A stretch of 64,000 nucleotides of DNA from an uncultured Sulfitobacter sp. (lineage in GTDB: Bacteria; Pseudomonadota; Alphaproteobacteria; Rhodobacterales; Rhodobacteraceae): assembly GCF_947497275.1 (NCBI RefSeq), contig NZ_CANMFS010000003.1, positions 1 through 64,000 on the forward strand, in the 5' to 3' direction. A model generated the notes under the pieces. That model saw only the letters and a list, made by a program, of their open reading frames with translations. It ran no database searches and had not been told where the DNA came from. A program made the translations under genes and the position numbers. Shown here piece after piece: positions 44,596 through 53,695 of the stretch (position 1 is the first letter of the stretch; every line of letters begins with the position of its first letter).

Positions 44596-44808
44596 TCAGC
44601 GCGGACAGGTCGACATCCCCAACAGCCGGTAGAGAGGACAGAATCTGAAGAAAGCGGTGCCGATGAGGACGATCCCGATCACCACCGATACCACCGTGAC
44701 CGCCGTGCCGGGCGCGATGCCAAATAACCCCGTCAGCGGCACGATGATCAGCAGTGCCCCGATGATGAACCGTAAGATGCGGTCGACTGTACCTACATTG
44801 ATTGTCAT
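44596..44808 (-). CDS. DUF2892-family small membrane protein
   Basis: This 70-residue protein begins INVGTVDRILRFIIGALLII, typical of DUF2892 (the membrane part of YgaP). It has two hydrophobic helices and the C-terminal FFRFCPLYRLLGMSTC cysteine pair also seen in YgaP-like proteins, where it may relate to sulfur or thiol chemistry. ATG 44808 has AGGAG eight bases before it. Confidence 0.82.
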   Translation of the reverse strand: MTINVGTVDRILRFIIGALLIIVPLTGLFGIAPGTAVTVVSVVIGIVLIGTAFFRFCPLYRLLGMSTCPR

Positions 44809-44896
44809 GTTCCGAACTCCTTTTTCTGCCCAAGCACTATAGCTCCGGGCTTGCCTTGTCGGTGACATTGTCACACAACGTCCCTGCGCAGCGTCA

Positions 44897-45238
44897 TCAG
44901 CCTTTCTTGGCGTTCGCGGCCTCAATCCGGGCTCTCATCCGCTCCGTCAATTCAACGAGCTTTCCGGTTTCTTCATGATACTGGTCGAACGCCTTCTGCA
45001 TGAACTGGGCATGAACATGCTGGAATTCCTCGGGCGACCTGCACTGCATCAATGCCTGTTGCGCCTCGACGTCTTCCTTGATGCGGCGCGTTACAAACGT
45101 GCTGATTTCGGTGCCCATATCGGTCAGCACTTCGAACCACGGCGCGCTCATGTAGGCGGTGGGCGTCAGTGACCAGAAAGCGGCGAACGGATCTGCCGTG
45201 GTGTTATCGTCCTCTTGCTTGTCGTCCTTGCGAGTCAT
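44897..45238 (-). CDS. Phasin-family protein
   Basis: This 113-residue, mostly helical protein resembles phasins, which coat PHB granules: DPFAAFWSLTPTAYMSAPWF, then EEFQHVHAQFMQKAFDQYHE and LTERMRARIEAA. It has no membrane segment. ATG 45238 follows AAGGAGACC. An imperfect FNR-like site lies about 72 bases upstream. A PHB depolymerase-family gene is at 6.4 kb, but no PHA synthase is in the window. Confidence 0.72.
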   Translation of the reverse strand: MTRKDDKQEDDNTTADPFAAFWSLTPTAYMSAPWFEVLTDMGTEISTFVTRRIKEDVEAQQALMQCRSPEEFQHVHAQFMQKAFDQYHEETGKLVELTERMRARIEAANAKKG

Positions 45239-45303
45239 TCCGGTCTCCTTGCGGGATATGTTGCGGATGTGCTGCACACTAGTGCGCATCGTGGCGGGTC
45301 CGA

Positions 45304-45317
45304 TTGATCTGCCTCAA
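45304..45317. promoter_or_regulatory. Imperfect FNR-like site upstream of phasin gene
   Basis: TTGATCTGCCTCAA has one perfect half-site and one mismatch in the other (CTCAA for ATCAA). It is centred about 72 bases before the phasin ATG, a spacing similar to the YfcC box. Confidence 0.35.
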
Positions 45318-45501
45318 TACCCGCAGGCGAGAACGCGCCGATAGTCGGACTTACGGTCCTGCCCGGATGACCGTTCGATAATTTCGCAGCTGACAGGCCA
45401 CACCATGCTCCCCAATGTCACCCCCCACAGACCCTTCCGACAGAGCGCCCTGGGATGTCCGGGGATCAATACGCGTCTCCCGAAACAGCGAGGCATGGAA
45501 A

Positions 45502-46626
45502 ATGTGGGGTAACGGCGTCAGAATTGCCCGACTGTTCGGCTTCGATATCAAGATCGACGCAAGCTGGCTCTTGATTGCTACCCTTGTCGTCTGGAGCCTT
45601 GCGACGGTCTACTTCCCCGCGAGATTGCCCGAGGCCAGTCTTGCGGTGCGCGTCTCTGCCGGGGTGCTGGCCATGCTCGGCCTGTTCGGATCCCTCATTC
45701 TGCATGAACTTGCACATGCTCTTGTCGCGCGGCGATGGAACATAGAGATCAAGGGCATTACGCTATTCTTGTTCGGCGGCGTCGCAGAGATGCAGTCGGA
45801 GCCGGAAAGCGCGGCAAGCGAGTTTCGCATCGCCATTGCCGGACCGCTCGCCAGCCTTGCAATTGCCCTGTGCTTCTGGATTACCGCTCACGGCACGGCG
45901 CATTTGGGTGCGCCCCCCGCATTTATCGCGGTGCTCTCCTATCTCGCCTGGATCAATCTGCTGCTGGCGGTCTTCAATCTTCTGCCCGCGTTTCCGATGG
46001 ATGGCGGGCGGGTCCTACGCGCATGGCTCTGGGGGCGGTCCGGCAATCTTCTGGAGGCGACGCGGCGCGCCACCGCGATTGCTGTCCTGTTCGCCTACGG
46101 ATTGATCGGTCTGGGCCTTTACGCCACCTTCTCGGGTAGCTTGGCATCCGGCCTCTGGCCCGCACTGATCGGGCTGTTCCTGTTGGCCACATCCCGCGCA
46201 GCACTCGCACAGGTGGAAACCGGCGCCGCGCTCGAAGGTCGGCTGGTCTGCGATCTGATGACGTCGAACGTCACCACCGCCCGCCCCGATCTGTCCCTGA
46301 ACGCGCTGGTTCACGACATATTCCTTGAACAAGGCGTCAGCTTCGTTCCCGTAGTCGAGGATGACGCGCTGCTGGGGTATGTCGATTTGCAGATGGCGCG
46401 CAAAATCGACCGCGAGCATTGGCACGCCACCCGCGTCGAGGATGTGCTTGAAACCGCGGCACCCGACAATACGGTGGATGCGCGCACCCCCGGCCGCGAT
46501 CTGTTAACCCGGATGACACGGGAAGGCCGGCGCAAATTCCTGGTCACGCAGGAAGGGCAGCTGGCCGGGATCGTGACGTTGGCGGATGTGCTCGGTTTCC
46601 TGAGCGTGTTTCGTGAACTTGGCTGA
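45502..46626 (+). CDS. Site-2 protease-type M50 metalloprotease with CBS domains
   Basis: This 374-residue membrane protein has the zinc motif HELAHA (with ILHELAHALVARRW) and the second zinc aspartate in NLLPAFPMDGGRVLRAW, within about six membrane helices. A C-terminal pair of CBS domains follows (VCDLMTSNVTTARPDLSLN, GVSFVPVVEDDALLGYV, GQLAGIVTLADVLGFL). CBS-type S2P enzymes may be gated by adenine nucleotides and cleave membrane-bound regulators. ATG 45502 has GAGG about eight bases upstream; upstream in-frame ATGs give residues that do not fit. Confidence 0.86.
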   Translation: MWGNGVRIARLFGFDIKIDASWLLIATLVVWSLATVYFPARLPEASLAVRVSAGVLAMLGLFGSLILHELAHALVARRWNIEIKGITLFLFGGVAEMQSEPESAASEFRIAIAGPLASLAIALCFWITAHGTAHLGAPPAFIAVLSYLAWINLLLAVFNLLPAFPMDGGRVLRAWLWGRSGNLLEATRRATAIAVLFAYGLIGLGLYATFSGSLASGLWPALIGLFLLATSRAALAQVETGAALEGRLVCDLMTSNVTTARPDLSLNALVHDIFLEQGVSFVPVVEDDALLGYVDLQMARKIDREHWHATRVEDVLETAAPDNTVDARTPGRDLLTRMTREGRRKFLVTQEGQLAGIVTLADVLGFLSVFRELG

Positions 46627-46707
46627 ATTCGCACATTTGCGAGTGGCGCGAACGGATAGGATTTGCGAAAACGGACGCATTGTTATGCACAACCGGATCG
46701 ACGCCCC

Positions 46708-48240
46708 ATGAAACATATCAATGAAGCCATGCTGCTGCGCGCTCTTCTGGATGCCTCGGTCGATGCCATCGTGGTCGCGGATTCCGAAGGTATTATCCTG
46801 CGGCTCAACAAGGCTGCAGCGACTCTCTTCGGCTACAGCGTCGAAGATCTTACCGGCAAGAACGTCAAGCTGCTGATGCCTGCAGGCGTCGCGGCGTATC
46901 ACGACGACTATTTGCAGCATCATCTGAAAACCGGCGAGACGCGGCTGATCGGAACCGGACGCGAGGACACCGGCGTGCGCGCCGACGGCACGCCTTTTCC
47001 CATGCATCTTTCCGTCGGGCGCGCAGATCTCGACGGCGACGTTGCTTTCGTCGCCATCCTGCACGATCTTACACGGCGCCGTGCGGCCGAAATGGCGGCG
47101 GAACGTTCGCAACGGATCGACGCAATCGGCCAGATGACGGGCGGCATTGCCCATGACTTCAACAATCTTCTCGCTGTGATCGTCGGAAACCTCGAACTGC
47201 TGGAAATGGCCGAGCGCGATGGATCGAATAAGGCGCTGATACACGATGCGCTGGAAGCGGCAGAGATGGGCGCGGATCTTACATCGCGGCTTCTGGTCTT
47301 TGCGCGCAAGAGCGACCTCAAGGCAGAGGTGCTGGTGATCAATTCCGCCGTTTCGCAATCGCTGGCCATGCTGCGCCGGGCTGTCGGTCCGCTCACGGTG
47401 ATTGAAGAATCGCTTGCCGCTGATTTGTGGCAGGCGCAGATCGACCAAACGCAACTCCAGACCGCTGTGCTGAACCTCGTGCTGAACGCGCGGGACGCGA
47501 TGCCGAAGGGGGGGCGCATCTTCATCGAAACGACGAACATGACGTTGGACGATGATTATCTGGCGCAGGAAATCGGGGTGGAGCCGGGGCGTTACGTACG
47601 TCTTTCGATCAGCGATTCGGGCGAAGGTATGTCTGCCGACACCCAGAAGAAGGCGCTTGAACCCTTCTTTACGACAAAACCGGTCGGCAAGGGCACTGGG
47701 TTGGGTCTTTCGACGGTCTACGGGTTTGTAAAGCAATCTGCCGGACACCTTACGATCTATAGTGAGCCGGGTCAGGGCACCTCGATCAAACTATATTTTC
47801 CGGCAGTCTTTTCGGAGGTCGAGCAGGACGCCGACGCGCTGTCCGTGCCCGAGGCGCTGGCCGGTACACGGAACGGGCGGCTGGTTCTCTTGGTGGAGGA
47901 CGATCCGCGCGTGATGCGCACTTCGCAGGCCCGGCTTGCGGCGCTCGGGCTCGACTGTATCACGGCACAAAGCGGCGATGCGGCATGGGAAATTCTGCAA
48001 GAGCGCGACGATATCTGGCTGGTATTCTCGGATCTGATCATGCCGGGCACGATGTCCGGACATGACTTGGCAAAGCGCCTTGCGCAGGAAATGCCGCACA
48101 TCCGCGTGCTGCTCACTTCGGGGTTTTCCGAAGGTGTCCTGCGCGATGGCCGGGTGGAGGCGGAGTTTGCCATTCTGCGCAAACCATTCCGGCAGGCCGA
48201 TCTGGCCGCCGCTTTGCGCGCCCTGATCGCATCGCGTTAA
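46708..48240 (+). CDS. FixL-like PAS hybrid histidine kinase with receiver domain
   Basis: This protein of about 510 residues has an N-terminal PAS domain closely resembling the FixL haem domain: LLMPAGVAAYHDDYLQHHL puts the expected proximal haem histidine at His65, and RLIGTGRE keeps the arginine (Arg85) that contacts bound oxygen in FixL. DGTPFPMHLSVGRA follows. A HisKA region has phospho-acceptor His149 (GGIAHDFNNLLA). The ATPase domain has LNARDAMPKGG and GKGTGLGLSTVYGFV. A C-terminal receiver (LVLLVEDDPRVM, FSDLIMPG) completes a hybrid kinase. It is probably soluble. Its stop overlaps the convergent response regulator by four bases. Confidence 0.88.
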   Translation: MKHINEAMLLRALLDASVDAIVVADSEGIILRLNKAAATLFGYSVEDLTGKNVKLLMPAGVAAYHDDYLQHHLKTGETRLIGTGREDTGVRADGTPFPMHLSVGRADLDGDVAFVAILHDLTRRRAAEMAAERSQRIDAIGQMTGGIAHDFNNLLAVIVGNLELLEMAERDGSNKALIHDALEAAEMGADLTSRLLVFARKSDLKAEVLVINSAVSQSLAMLRRAVGPLTVIEESLAADLWQAQIDQTQLQTAVLNLVLNARDAMPKGGRIFIETTNMTLDDDYLAQEIGVEPGRYVRLSISDSGEGMSADTQKKALEPFFTTKPVGKGTGLGLSTVYGFVKQSAGHLTIYSEPGQGTSIKLYFPAVFSEVEQDADALSVPEALAGTRNGRLVLLVEDDPRVMRTSQARLAALGLDCITAQSGDAAWEILQERDDIWLVFSDLIMPGTMSGHDLAKRLAQEMPHIRVLLTSGFSEGVLRDGRVEAEFAILRKPFRQADLAAALRALIASR

Positions 48241-48980
48241 TTCTGCGCGGCGGCCTGTTCGGTGAGCATATAACCGACGCCACGCACAGTCTTGATCAAC
48301 CGCGGTTGCGCCGGGTCGCGTTCGATCTTCTTGCGCAGACGCGCGACCTGATTGTCGATCGTCCGGTCCAGCGGGGTCCACTCCGGACCGTCGATCAGGT
48401 CCATCAACCGGTCACGTGACAGCGGCCGTTTGGCGTTGTGCAAAAATGCCGCGAGCAGCTTGAAATCGGCGGTCGTGAGATCGCTTTCGACCCCGTCCCT
48501 TTCGGTCATCGTCATCCGTTCAAGGTCGATCGACAATCCGTCGAGCAGCAGCCTTTCGTCCGCATCGGACAGGACCGCACCCGGTCTGGGCTGCACATCG
48601 CGGCCCGCCGTCCTGCTGCGCCGCAGGACGGACCGCACCCGCGCGAGGACCTCGCGGACGTGAAACGGTTTCGCCAGGTAATCATCCGCGCCCAGTTCAA
48701 GCCCCACGACGCGGTCGATCACATCGCCTTTGCCGGTGACCATGACAATCGGCACATCCGTCGTGCGCCGGATATCGCGCGCCACATCCAATCCATCGTC
48801 GTCGCCCAGATTGAGGTCGAGGGTAACAAGATCGGGCAGCACTGTCGCAAACGCGGCTTTCACCTCTGCTGCGTCCGCGGCCTCCATCACGGCATAGCCG
48901 TCGCTTTCGAAACACCGGCGCAACAGAACGCGGATTTTGGGGTCGTCATCGACGACAAGTATGGTGTGCGCAGCGGACAT
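48237..48980 (-). CDS. OmpR-family response regulator
   Basis: This 247-residue two-domain regulator has receiver residues Asp11-13, phospho-acceptor Asp55 (VTLDLNLGDDDG) and Lys104 (ADDYLAKPFHV). The winged-helix domain has LTTADFKLLAAFLHNAKRPL and VARLRKKIERDPAQPRLIKT with VRGVGYML. It converges on the FixL-like kinase gene and may be its partner or serve another kinase. A palindrome TTCAATTGAA sits 20 bases upstream of the ATG (49000-49009) and could be an operator. Confidence 0.9.
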   Translation of the reverse strand: MSAAHTILVVDDDPKIRVLLRRCFESDGYAVMEAADAAEVKAAFATVLPDLVTLDLNLGDDDGLDVARDIRRTTDVPIVMVTGKGDVIDRVVGLELGADDYLAKPFHVREVLARVRSVLRRSRTAGRDVQPRPGAVLSDADERLLLDGLSIDLERMTMTERDGVESDLTTADFKLLAAFLHNAKRPLSRDRLMDLIDGPEWTPLDRTIDNQVARLRKKIERDPAQPRLIKTVRGVGYMLTEQAAAQN

Positions 48981-49154
48981 TGGGTCAAATCCAGATAGCT
49001 TCAATTGAAAATAGCAATCATTGGGCGGCTTTGGAAGGTGCAGCCGGGGCAACTTCACCACCGCTACAAATTGATACAATCGAATACTTAGCGAAGGGTC
49101 ATCCTGCGACACGGAATGCACAGTCTGTGCACGGAACAAACTGGGGGACAGAAA

Positions 49155-49838
49155 ATGTACGTTACGCATTCAACACAGACCGACGGCACGCACGGGCCGT
49201 GCCATGCGATTGCCGCGCCGCAGAGCCGCAAACAAGCGCACGTCTGGACCCGGCACACCACCGGATCGCATCTCTTCCACGAAGGTGACGCCGCCGCGTT
49301 CGTATATGAGGTCAGATCGGGCAGTGTGCGTTTGACGCGGGTGCTGGAGAACGGGCGCCGACAGGTCATCGCCTTCGGTCTGCCCGGTGATATCATCGGA
49401 TTTCCCAACGGGGATCGCCACCATACGGATTGCGACATCATCGCCAACGCCGATATCGTCGCCTATCCGCGCCGGATGCTCGAAACCGAAGGAGCGGACC
49501 CACAGACCCACCAACGGCTCCTTGACGCGGCATTGAACGAGATTACCGCAATGCAGGATCATTTCATGATGCTGGGGCGCAAATCGGCCGTCGAGAAAGT
49601 TGCTTCGTTTCTGCTTGTGCTCGCGCAGCGCACCGGCACGCTGTCCGATGGCGGCATGATGTTTTCCCTGCCGATGAGCCGTGCCGATATTGCTGATTTT
49701 CTTGGCCTGACTGTCGAAACCGTAAGCCGCACCTTCAGTCTCCTGCGCAAACGGGGCATCATCAGTCTGGAGACGCCGCAAACCGTATCGGTCCATGACC
49801 ACGGCGGTCTGGTTGCGGCATCGCAGGATCCTGAATAG
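49155..49838 (+). CDS. Crp/Fnr-family regulator, FixK/Dnr-like
   Basis: This 227-residue protein has a cyclic-nucleotide-binding-like domain (HLFHEGDAAAFVYEVRSGSVRLTR, FGLPGDIIGF) and a C-terminal HTH with MSRADIADFLGLTVETVSRT and LLRKRGII. The recognition helix ETVSR is the FNR-type E-SR that reads TTGAT half-sites. The N-terminus has only one cysteine near residue 16, not the four-cysteine [4Fe-4S] set of FNR, so it is closer to FixK or Dnr and cannot sense oxygen by that cluster. ATG 49155 has GGGGGA before it. Confidence 0.88.
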   Translation: MYVTHSTQTDGTHGPCHAIAAPQSRKQAHVWTRHTTGSHLFHEGDAAAFVYEVRSGSVRLTRVLENGRRQVIAFGLPGDIIGFPNGDRHHTDCDIIANADIVAYPRRMLETEGADPQTHQRLLDAALNEITAMQDHFMMLGRKSAVEKVASFLLVLAQRTGTLSDGGMMFSLPMSRADIADFLGLTVETVSRTFSLLRKRGIISLETPQTVSVHDHGGLVAASQDPE

Positions 49839-49847
49839 CGGACCTCG

Positions 49848-50267
49848 TCAATAGGTACCGTCGCGCAGGATATGATCGTGGCCCAATGCTTCAAGACCGC
49901 TGACGATCTCGTCGGCGCATAGGGGATGCGACAGGAAATAACGGGCCGTCGGCGTGTCCGCACGCTCTCCGGCCATCGCAAGTGCCTCGTGCCAGTCGTC
50001 CGCTTCGAAGTCCCCGCGTCCGATCCACATGAGGGCGACGAGTTCCTGCTGGTGTTCGGGGTCCATGCCATCGATCTCTTCAACGAGTTCTCCGCGGGTT
50101 CCCTCGGTGCCGATTTCCTCGGCCAGCGTGATGTGGTGGCCACCGTTCCCCGCATTGTCCCGGGCGTCGCGCGGTATATCCTCGTCGCCGAGGCTCACGG
50201 CGCGCATCTTGAACACAAGACGGCTGAGAAACCCGGGCTCGATCGTCAATTCAATTGCATCGCTCAT
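49848..50267 (-). CDS. DUF3775-family protein
   Basis: This 139-residue acidic protein matches the DUF3775 pattern (ELVEEIDGMDPEHQQELVALMWIGRGDFEADDWHEAL and LSHPLCADEIVSGLEALGHD regions). The function is unknown. It converges on the Crp/Fnr gene with nine bases between, and is divergent from the universal stress protein; the perfect FNR box between them is about 89 bases from its ATG and could also control it. Confidence 0.75.
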   Translation of the reverse strand: MSDAIELTIEPGFLSRLVFKMRAVSLGDEDIPRDARDNAGNGGHHITLAEEIGTEGTRGELVEEIDGMDPEHQQELVALMWIGRGDFEADDWHEALAMAGERADTPTARYFLSHPLCADEIVSGLEALGHDHILRDGTY

Positions 50268-50349
50268 TTGCTTGTCCCTTGCCTGCGAAGTTATGGTGCC
50301 GACTGTCTTGGCGGCCCTGCGGGTCTAGCACGCACGCGCGCAGCGCTAT

Positions 50350-50363
50350 TTGATCGGGATCAA
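50350..50363. promoter_or_regulatory. FNR/FnrL box (perfect)
   Basis: TTGATCGGGATCAA matches TTGAT-N4-ATCAA exactly. It lies between the divergent DUF3775 and universal stress protein genes, centred about 117 bases before the latter's ATG. Confidence 0.85.
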
Positions 50364-50473
50364 CCCGTCACCGCAATCATGCGTCATCATCACACAGGAC
50401 GACAGCGTTCCAAGCATCTGCGGCAGCGCAAGACGACATCGCGCATCATGCCGGTTCAACAAAGGACTCCGAT

Positions 50474-51313
50474 ATGACCCTGAAGACAATTCTTGCATGT
50501 TTCACCGACGAAACCGGCGCCGAAGGTCTGGCCCGCGCGGCCTGCGCACTCGCTCGCCGCCACGACGCCCATCTGATCGGCGTGCATACCGTGGAGACGC
50601 TGATGTCCTATCCCGGTATCGCCGTACATATGCCCGATGCCGTCTACGAAATCTACGGTGACGCTCAAATGGCGCAGAACGCCAAGCTGAAGGCTGTGTT
50701 CGACAGGCACACGCAGAACGAGGATTTTGTCGCCGAATGGCGGGTCCTGAGAAGCGATCTGGAAACCGGGGCGGAACGGATCGTCGAAACCGCGCGCTGC
50801 GTGGACATCGTATTGCTGAGCGCCGCGCAGGGTGACGAAGACAAGCCTGCGCAGCTCAAGCTGAGCGAGGCCGTCATTCGCGACGCCGGCCGCCCCGTGA
50901 TCAGTGTTCCTCACACGTTCGACGGTGATGTTCTGGGCGAAAGCGTCATGATCGGCTGGAACGGCACCCGCGAGGCGGCACGCGCGGCACATGATGCGCT
51001 GGCTCTCTTGCGCGACGGCGACAGTGTGCAAATCCTGCGGGTCAACGACAGCAGCTTTGATGCATTGAACGATCCCGCCTCGACCGACCTCGCGGCAGGA
51101 CTGGCCCGCTACGGGATCGAAACAACGCTCGTGCAGCGCACATGGTCCCACGGCGGCGTGGCAGAGGCGCTTGACAAGGAAGCGTTCGAGGCCGGAGCGG
51201 ACCTGATCGCGGTTGGTGCATTTGGCCATTCACGGGCCTATGATCTGGTCATCGGCGGCGCCACACGCGACCTGCTCAGGCACGCCAAGCTTCCGGTGAT
51301 GTTCTCACGCTGA
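50474..51313 (+). CDS. Universal stress protein, tandem-domain
   Basis: This 279-residue protein has two Usp domains. The first starts TILACFTDETGAEGLARAA. The second has ESVMIGWNGTREAARAAHDAL and the ATP-type loop LIAVGAFGHSRAYDLVIGGA then TRDLLRHAKLPVMFS. ATG 50474 follows an AAAGGA-like site. The perfect FNR box upstream indicates oxygen-dependent control like the Usp gene at 35.9 kb. The two proteins share little beyond the fold. Confidence 0.88.
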   Translation: MTLKTILACFTDETGAEGLARAACALARRHDAHLIGVHTVETLMSYPGIAVHMPDAVYEIYGDAQMAQNAKLKAVFDRHTQNEDFVAEWRVLRSDLETGAERIVETARCVDIVLLSAAQGDEDKPAQLKLSEAVIRDAGRPVISVPHTFDGDVLGESVMIGWNGTREAARAAHDALALLRDGDSVQILRVNDSSFDALNDPASTDLAAGLARYGIETTLVQRTWSHGGVAEALDKEAFEAGADLIAVGAFGHSRAYDLVIGGATRDLLRHAKLPVMFSR

Positions 51314-51521
51314 CGCAACGATCTTGGGGCATACCGCAATACCCGCGCGTCGGCGGGCCGTGCGATGCGGCGTGCGCATACGGTCCGACGTGGGCACGTG
51401 CGCGGTTTCGTGCTCGGGAGTTGCACTAAATTTTGACCTTTTTGCCCTAATTTCGGCGCTTTCACAGGTCATACCTGCGCAAAGGCTGGACGAGAAACCC
51501 GACCCGCCCAGAGGACAGAGC

Positions 51522-53054
51522 ATGAAAAACACGTCGCTGAAATTGTTGCAGTACGCGCTGGCCTGCGTCGGCTTACAAGCCGTTCGCAAGGACCGCGTTC
51601 GGGATTTGTCCATACTCGATCACGAAATTGAAGCCCTCAACGCCCATTCCATCGTCAATCTGGTCTCTGCGGACGGCGAGGTACTGGAAGTCAACGACCT
51701 GTTCGTCGAAACATTTGGCTACAGCACCGATGATATCATTGGCCAGCCGATAACGATCATCTATTCAGAAAGCGAATGGAGCAACTTCGACGCGATCCAC
51801 GCGGCCCTGACCAGCGGCACCTGCTGGACCGGCGAACAACGGCTGAGACGCAAGGACGGCACCACCGTTTGGACCCGAACCACCAGCTATCCGCTGTTCG
51901 ACAAGAGCGGTGAGCACGTCAAGAGCATTTCGATCCGTACAGATGTCTCGGGTTCGAAATTCTCCGATTCAGAACGTGACATGCATGCTGCCCTGCATAT
52001 GTTTCAGGACGAAATGTTCATGTTCACGCCGGATACGTTGCGCTATACCTACATGAACCGCGCGGCGATGGCGCGCTGGGGCTGGTCGGAAACCGACTAT
52101 ATGAATACCCCGCTGGCCAGTTCGATGCCCGGCTTCGACGAAGAGGCATTTTTGCGAAAGGTGCAGCCGCTACTCGATGGCCGCGTATCTGAGTTGGTCT
52201 ATATTTCCGAACATTTCGAAACACCGTACGAAGTGACGCTGCAACTGACGCACACCGCCGACGGTGCCCCGCGCTTTGTCAGCATCGAACGCAACATCGC
52301 GGAGCGGCTTGAACTCGATCGCGCCAAAGAGGAATTCACCGCCACTGTCAGCCACGAATTGCGGTCACCTCTTACGTCGATCAAGGGGGGGCTGGGCCTG
52401 GTTCTGTCCGGTGCGGCAGGCGCTATCCCTGCCAAGGCGCGCGGCCTTCTGGAAATTGCGCATCGCAACGCCAATCGCCTTGTGCTGATTGTCAACGACA
52501 TGCTCGATCTGGAAAAGATCGCGGCCGGTCAGATGTCTTTTGCCTTGCGCCCCTGCGACGCCGTCGATCTGGTCAACGAAGCCGTCCGCGCCAACGAGGC
52601 GTATCTGGATCAGTACAATATCGGTGTTCGGATCGAAGGCACCGATGCGCCAGCCCTGCTCGTCTGTGATGCGGACAGGATGATGCAGGTACTGGGAAAT
52701 CTGCTGACCAACGCGGCGAAATTCTCGACCGAGGGCAGCGATATTCGCGTGGCTGTCGCCACGGACGACACCGGTGACGAAATCACCTTGACGGTTCAGG
52801 ATTACGGCATGGGCATCCCCCAGGATGCGCAGGAAACCATTTTCGAGCGTTTTACCCAAGCGCGCAACAGCGACCGTGCCCGGACCGGGGGCACCGGTTT
52901 GGGTCTGAGCATCGTAAAGGCGATCGTGGACAGTCACGAGGGCCGCGTGGAAATGGAAAGCTCCGAAGGGGTCGGCACCACTTTCCACATCATCCTGCCC
53001 CGTCGAACCGGAATGAGCGAAGAAACGACCGCCCGGATCGAGGCAGCCAGCTAG
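51522..53054 (+). CDS. PAS-domain sensor histidine kinase
   Basis: This 510-residue kinase has no obvious membrane segment. PAS1 spans about residues 40-145 ([42 protein letters not shown]); PAS2 about 155-260 ([19 protein letters not shown]). HisKA has His278 ([17 protein letters not shown]). The ATPase domain has [10 protein letters not shown] and [17 protein letters not shown] 51522 follows AGAGGACAGAG. It lies downstream of the second Usp gene with a 208-base gap. Its TAG stop interlocks with the ureG stop at CTAG 53051-53054. No cognate regulator is adjacent. Confidence 0.87.
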   Translation: MKNTSLKLLQYALACVGLQAVRKDRVRDLSILDHEIEALNAHSIVNLVSADGEVLEVNDLFVETFGYSTDDIIGQPITIIYSESEWSNFDAIHAALTSGTCWTGEQRLRRKDGTTVWTRTTSYPLFDKSGEHVKSISIRTDVSGSKFSDSERDMHAALHMFQDEMFMFTPDTLRYTYMNRAAMARWGWSETDYMNTPLASSMPGFDEEAFLRKVQPLLDGRVSELVYISEHFETPYEVTLQLTHTADGAPRFVSIERNIAERLELDRAKEEFTATVSHELRSPLTSIKGGLGLVLSGAAGAIPAKARGLLEIAHRNANRLVLIVNDMLDLEKIAAGQMSFALRPCDAVDLVNEAVRANEAYLDQYNIGVRIEGTDAPALLVCDADRMMQVLGNLLTNAAKFSTEGSDIRVAVATDDTGDEITLTVQDYGMGIPQDAQETIFERFTQARNSDRARTGGTGLGLSIVKAIVDSHEGRVEMESSEGVGTTFHIILPRRTGMSEETTARIEAAS

Positions 53055-53695
53055 CCTGCCGGGTTCTTGTGCCGCATCCTGGTGTTCAGCCCACCGGCCG
53101 CGAGGATATGCGAGACGACTGCATCCGCGCCCTCGCCGTGTCGCAGCGCACAAAACACGAATGGTTTGCCCACGCGCATCCGCTTGGCATCACGCTCCAT
53201 AACGTCGAGAGAGGCACCGACGTGCGGTGCAAGATCAGTTTTGTTGATCACCAGAAGATCGGATTTCGTGATCGCCGGCCCCCCCTTTCGGGGGATTTCC
53301 TCTCCCGCAGCCACATCGATTACGTAAAGTGTCAAATCGGCCAATTCCGGACTGAACGTCGCCGAAAGATTGTCACCGCCGCTTTCGATCAACACCAGTT
53401 CCAGATCAGCATGCCGGCGCTGCATTTCAGCCACTGCCGCCAAATTGATCGACGCGTCCTCACGGATCGCGGTGTGCGGGCAGCCGCCGGTTTCCACGCC
53501 AAGCACCCGGTCGCCGGGCAAAACCTGCATCCGCATCAATGCTTCGGCGTCTTCCTGCGTGTAGATGTCGTTCGTGATTACCGCCACTGACAGATGCGGG
53601 TGCAGCGCGCGTGCAATCGCGGCGGTCAGCGTCGTTTTGCCCGCGCCCACCGGGCCGCCGATACCGACGCGCAAAGGGCCGTTCATCACTGTCAT
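53051..53695 (-). CDS. ureG: Urease accessory GTPase UreG
   Basis: This 214-residue SIMIBI GTPase drives nickel insertion into urease. The P-loop is [31 protein letters not shown] holds the metal-binding Cys-Pro-His, and [18 protein letters not shown] and [14 protein letters not shown] are the switch and base-recognition motifs. It is the last gene of the urease operon, coupled to ureF by ATGA. Confidence 0.95.
   Translation of the reverse strand: MTVMNGPLRVGIGGPVGAGKTTLTAAIARALHPHLSVAVITNDIYTQEDAEALMRMQVLPGDRVLGVETGGCPHTAIREDASINLAAVAEMQRRHADLELVLIESGGDNLSATFSPELADLTLYVIDVAAGEEIPRKGGPAITKSDLLVINKTDLAPHVGASLDVMERDAKRMRVGKPFVFCALRHGEGADAVVSHILAAGGLNTRMRHKNPAG

Noticed and set aside
49073-49092. 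Possible FNR box before the Crp/Fnr-like gene (TTGATACAATCGAA)
   Set aside because: Only one half-site matches; the second would need two changes.
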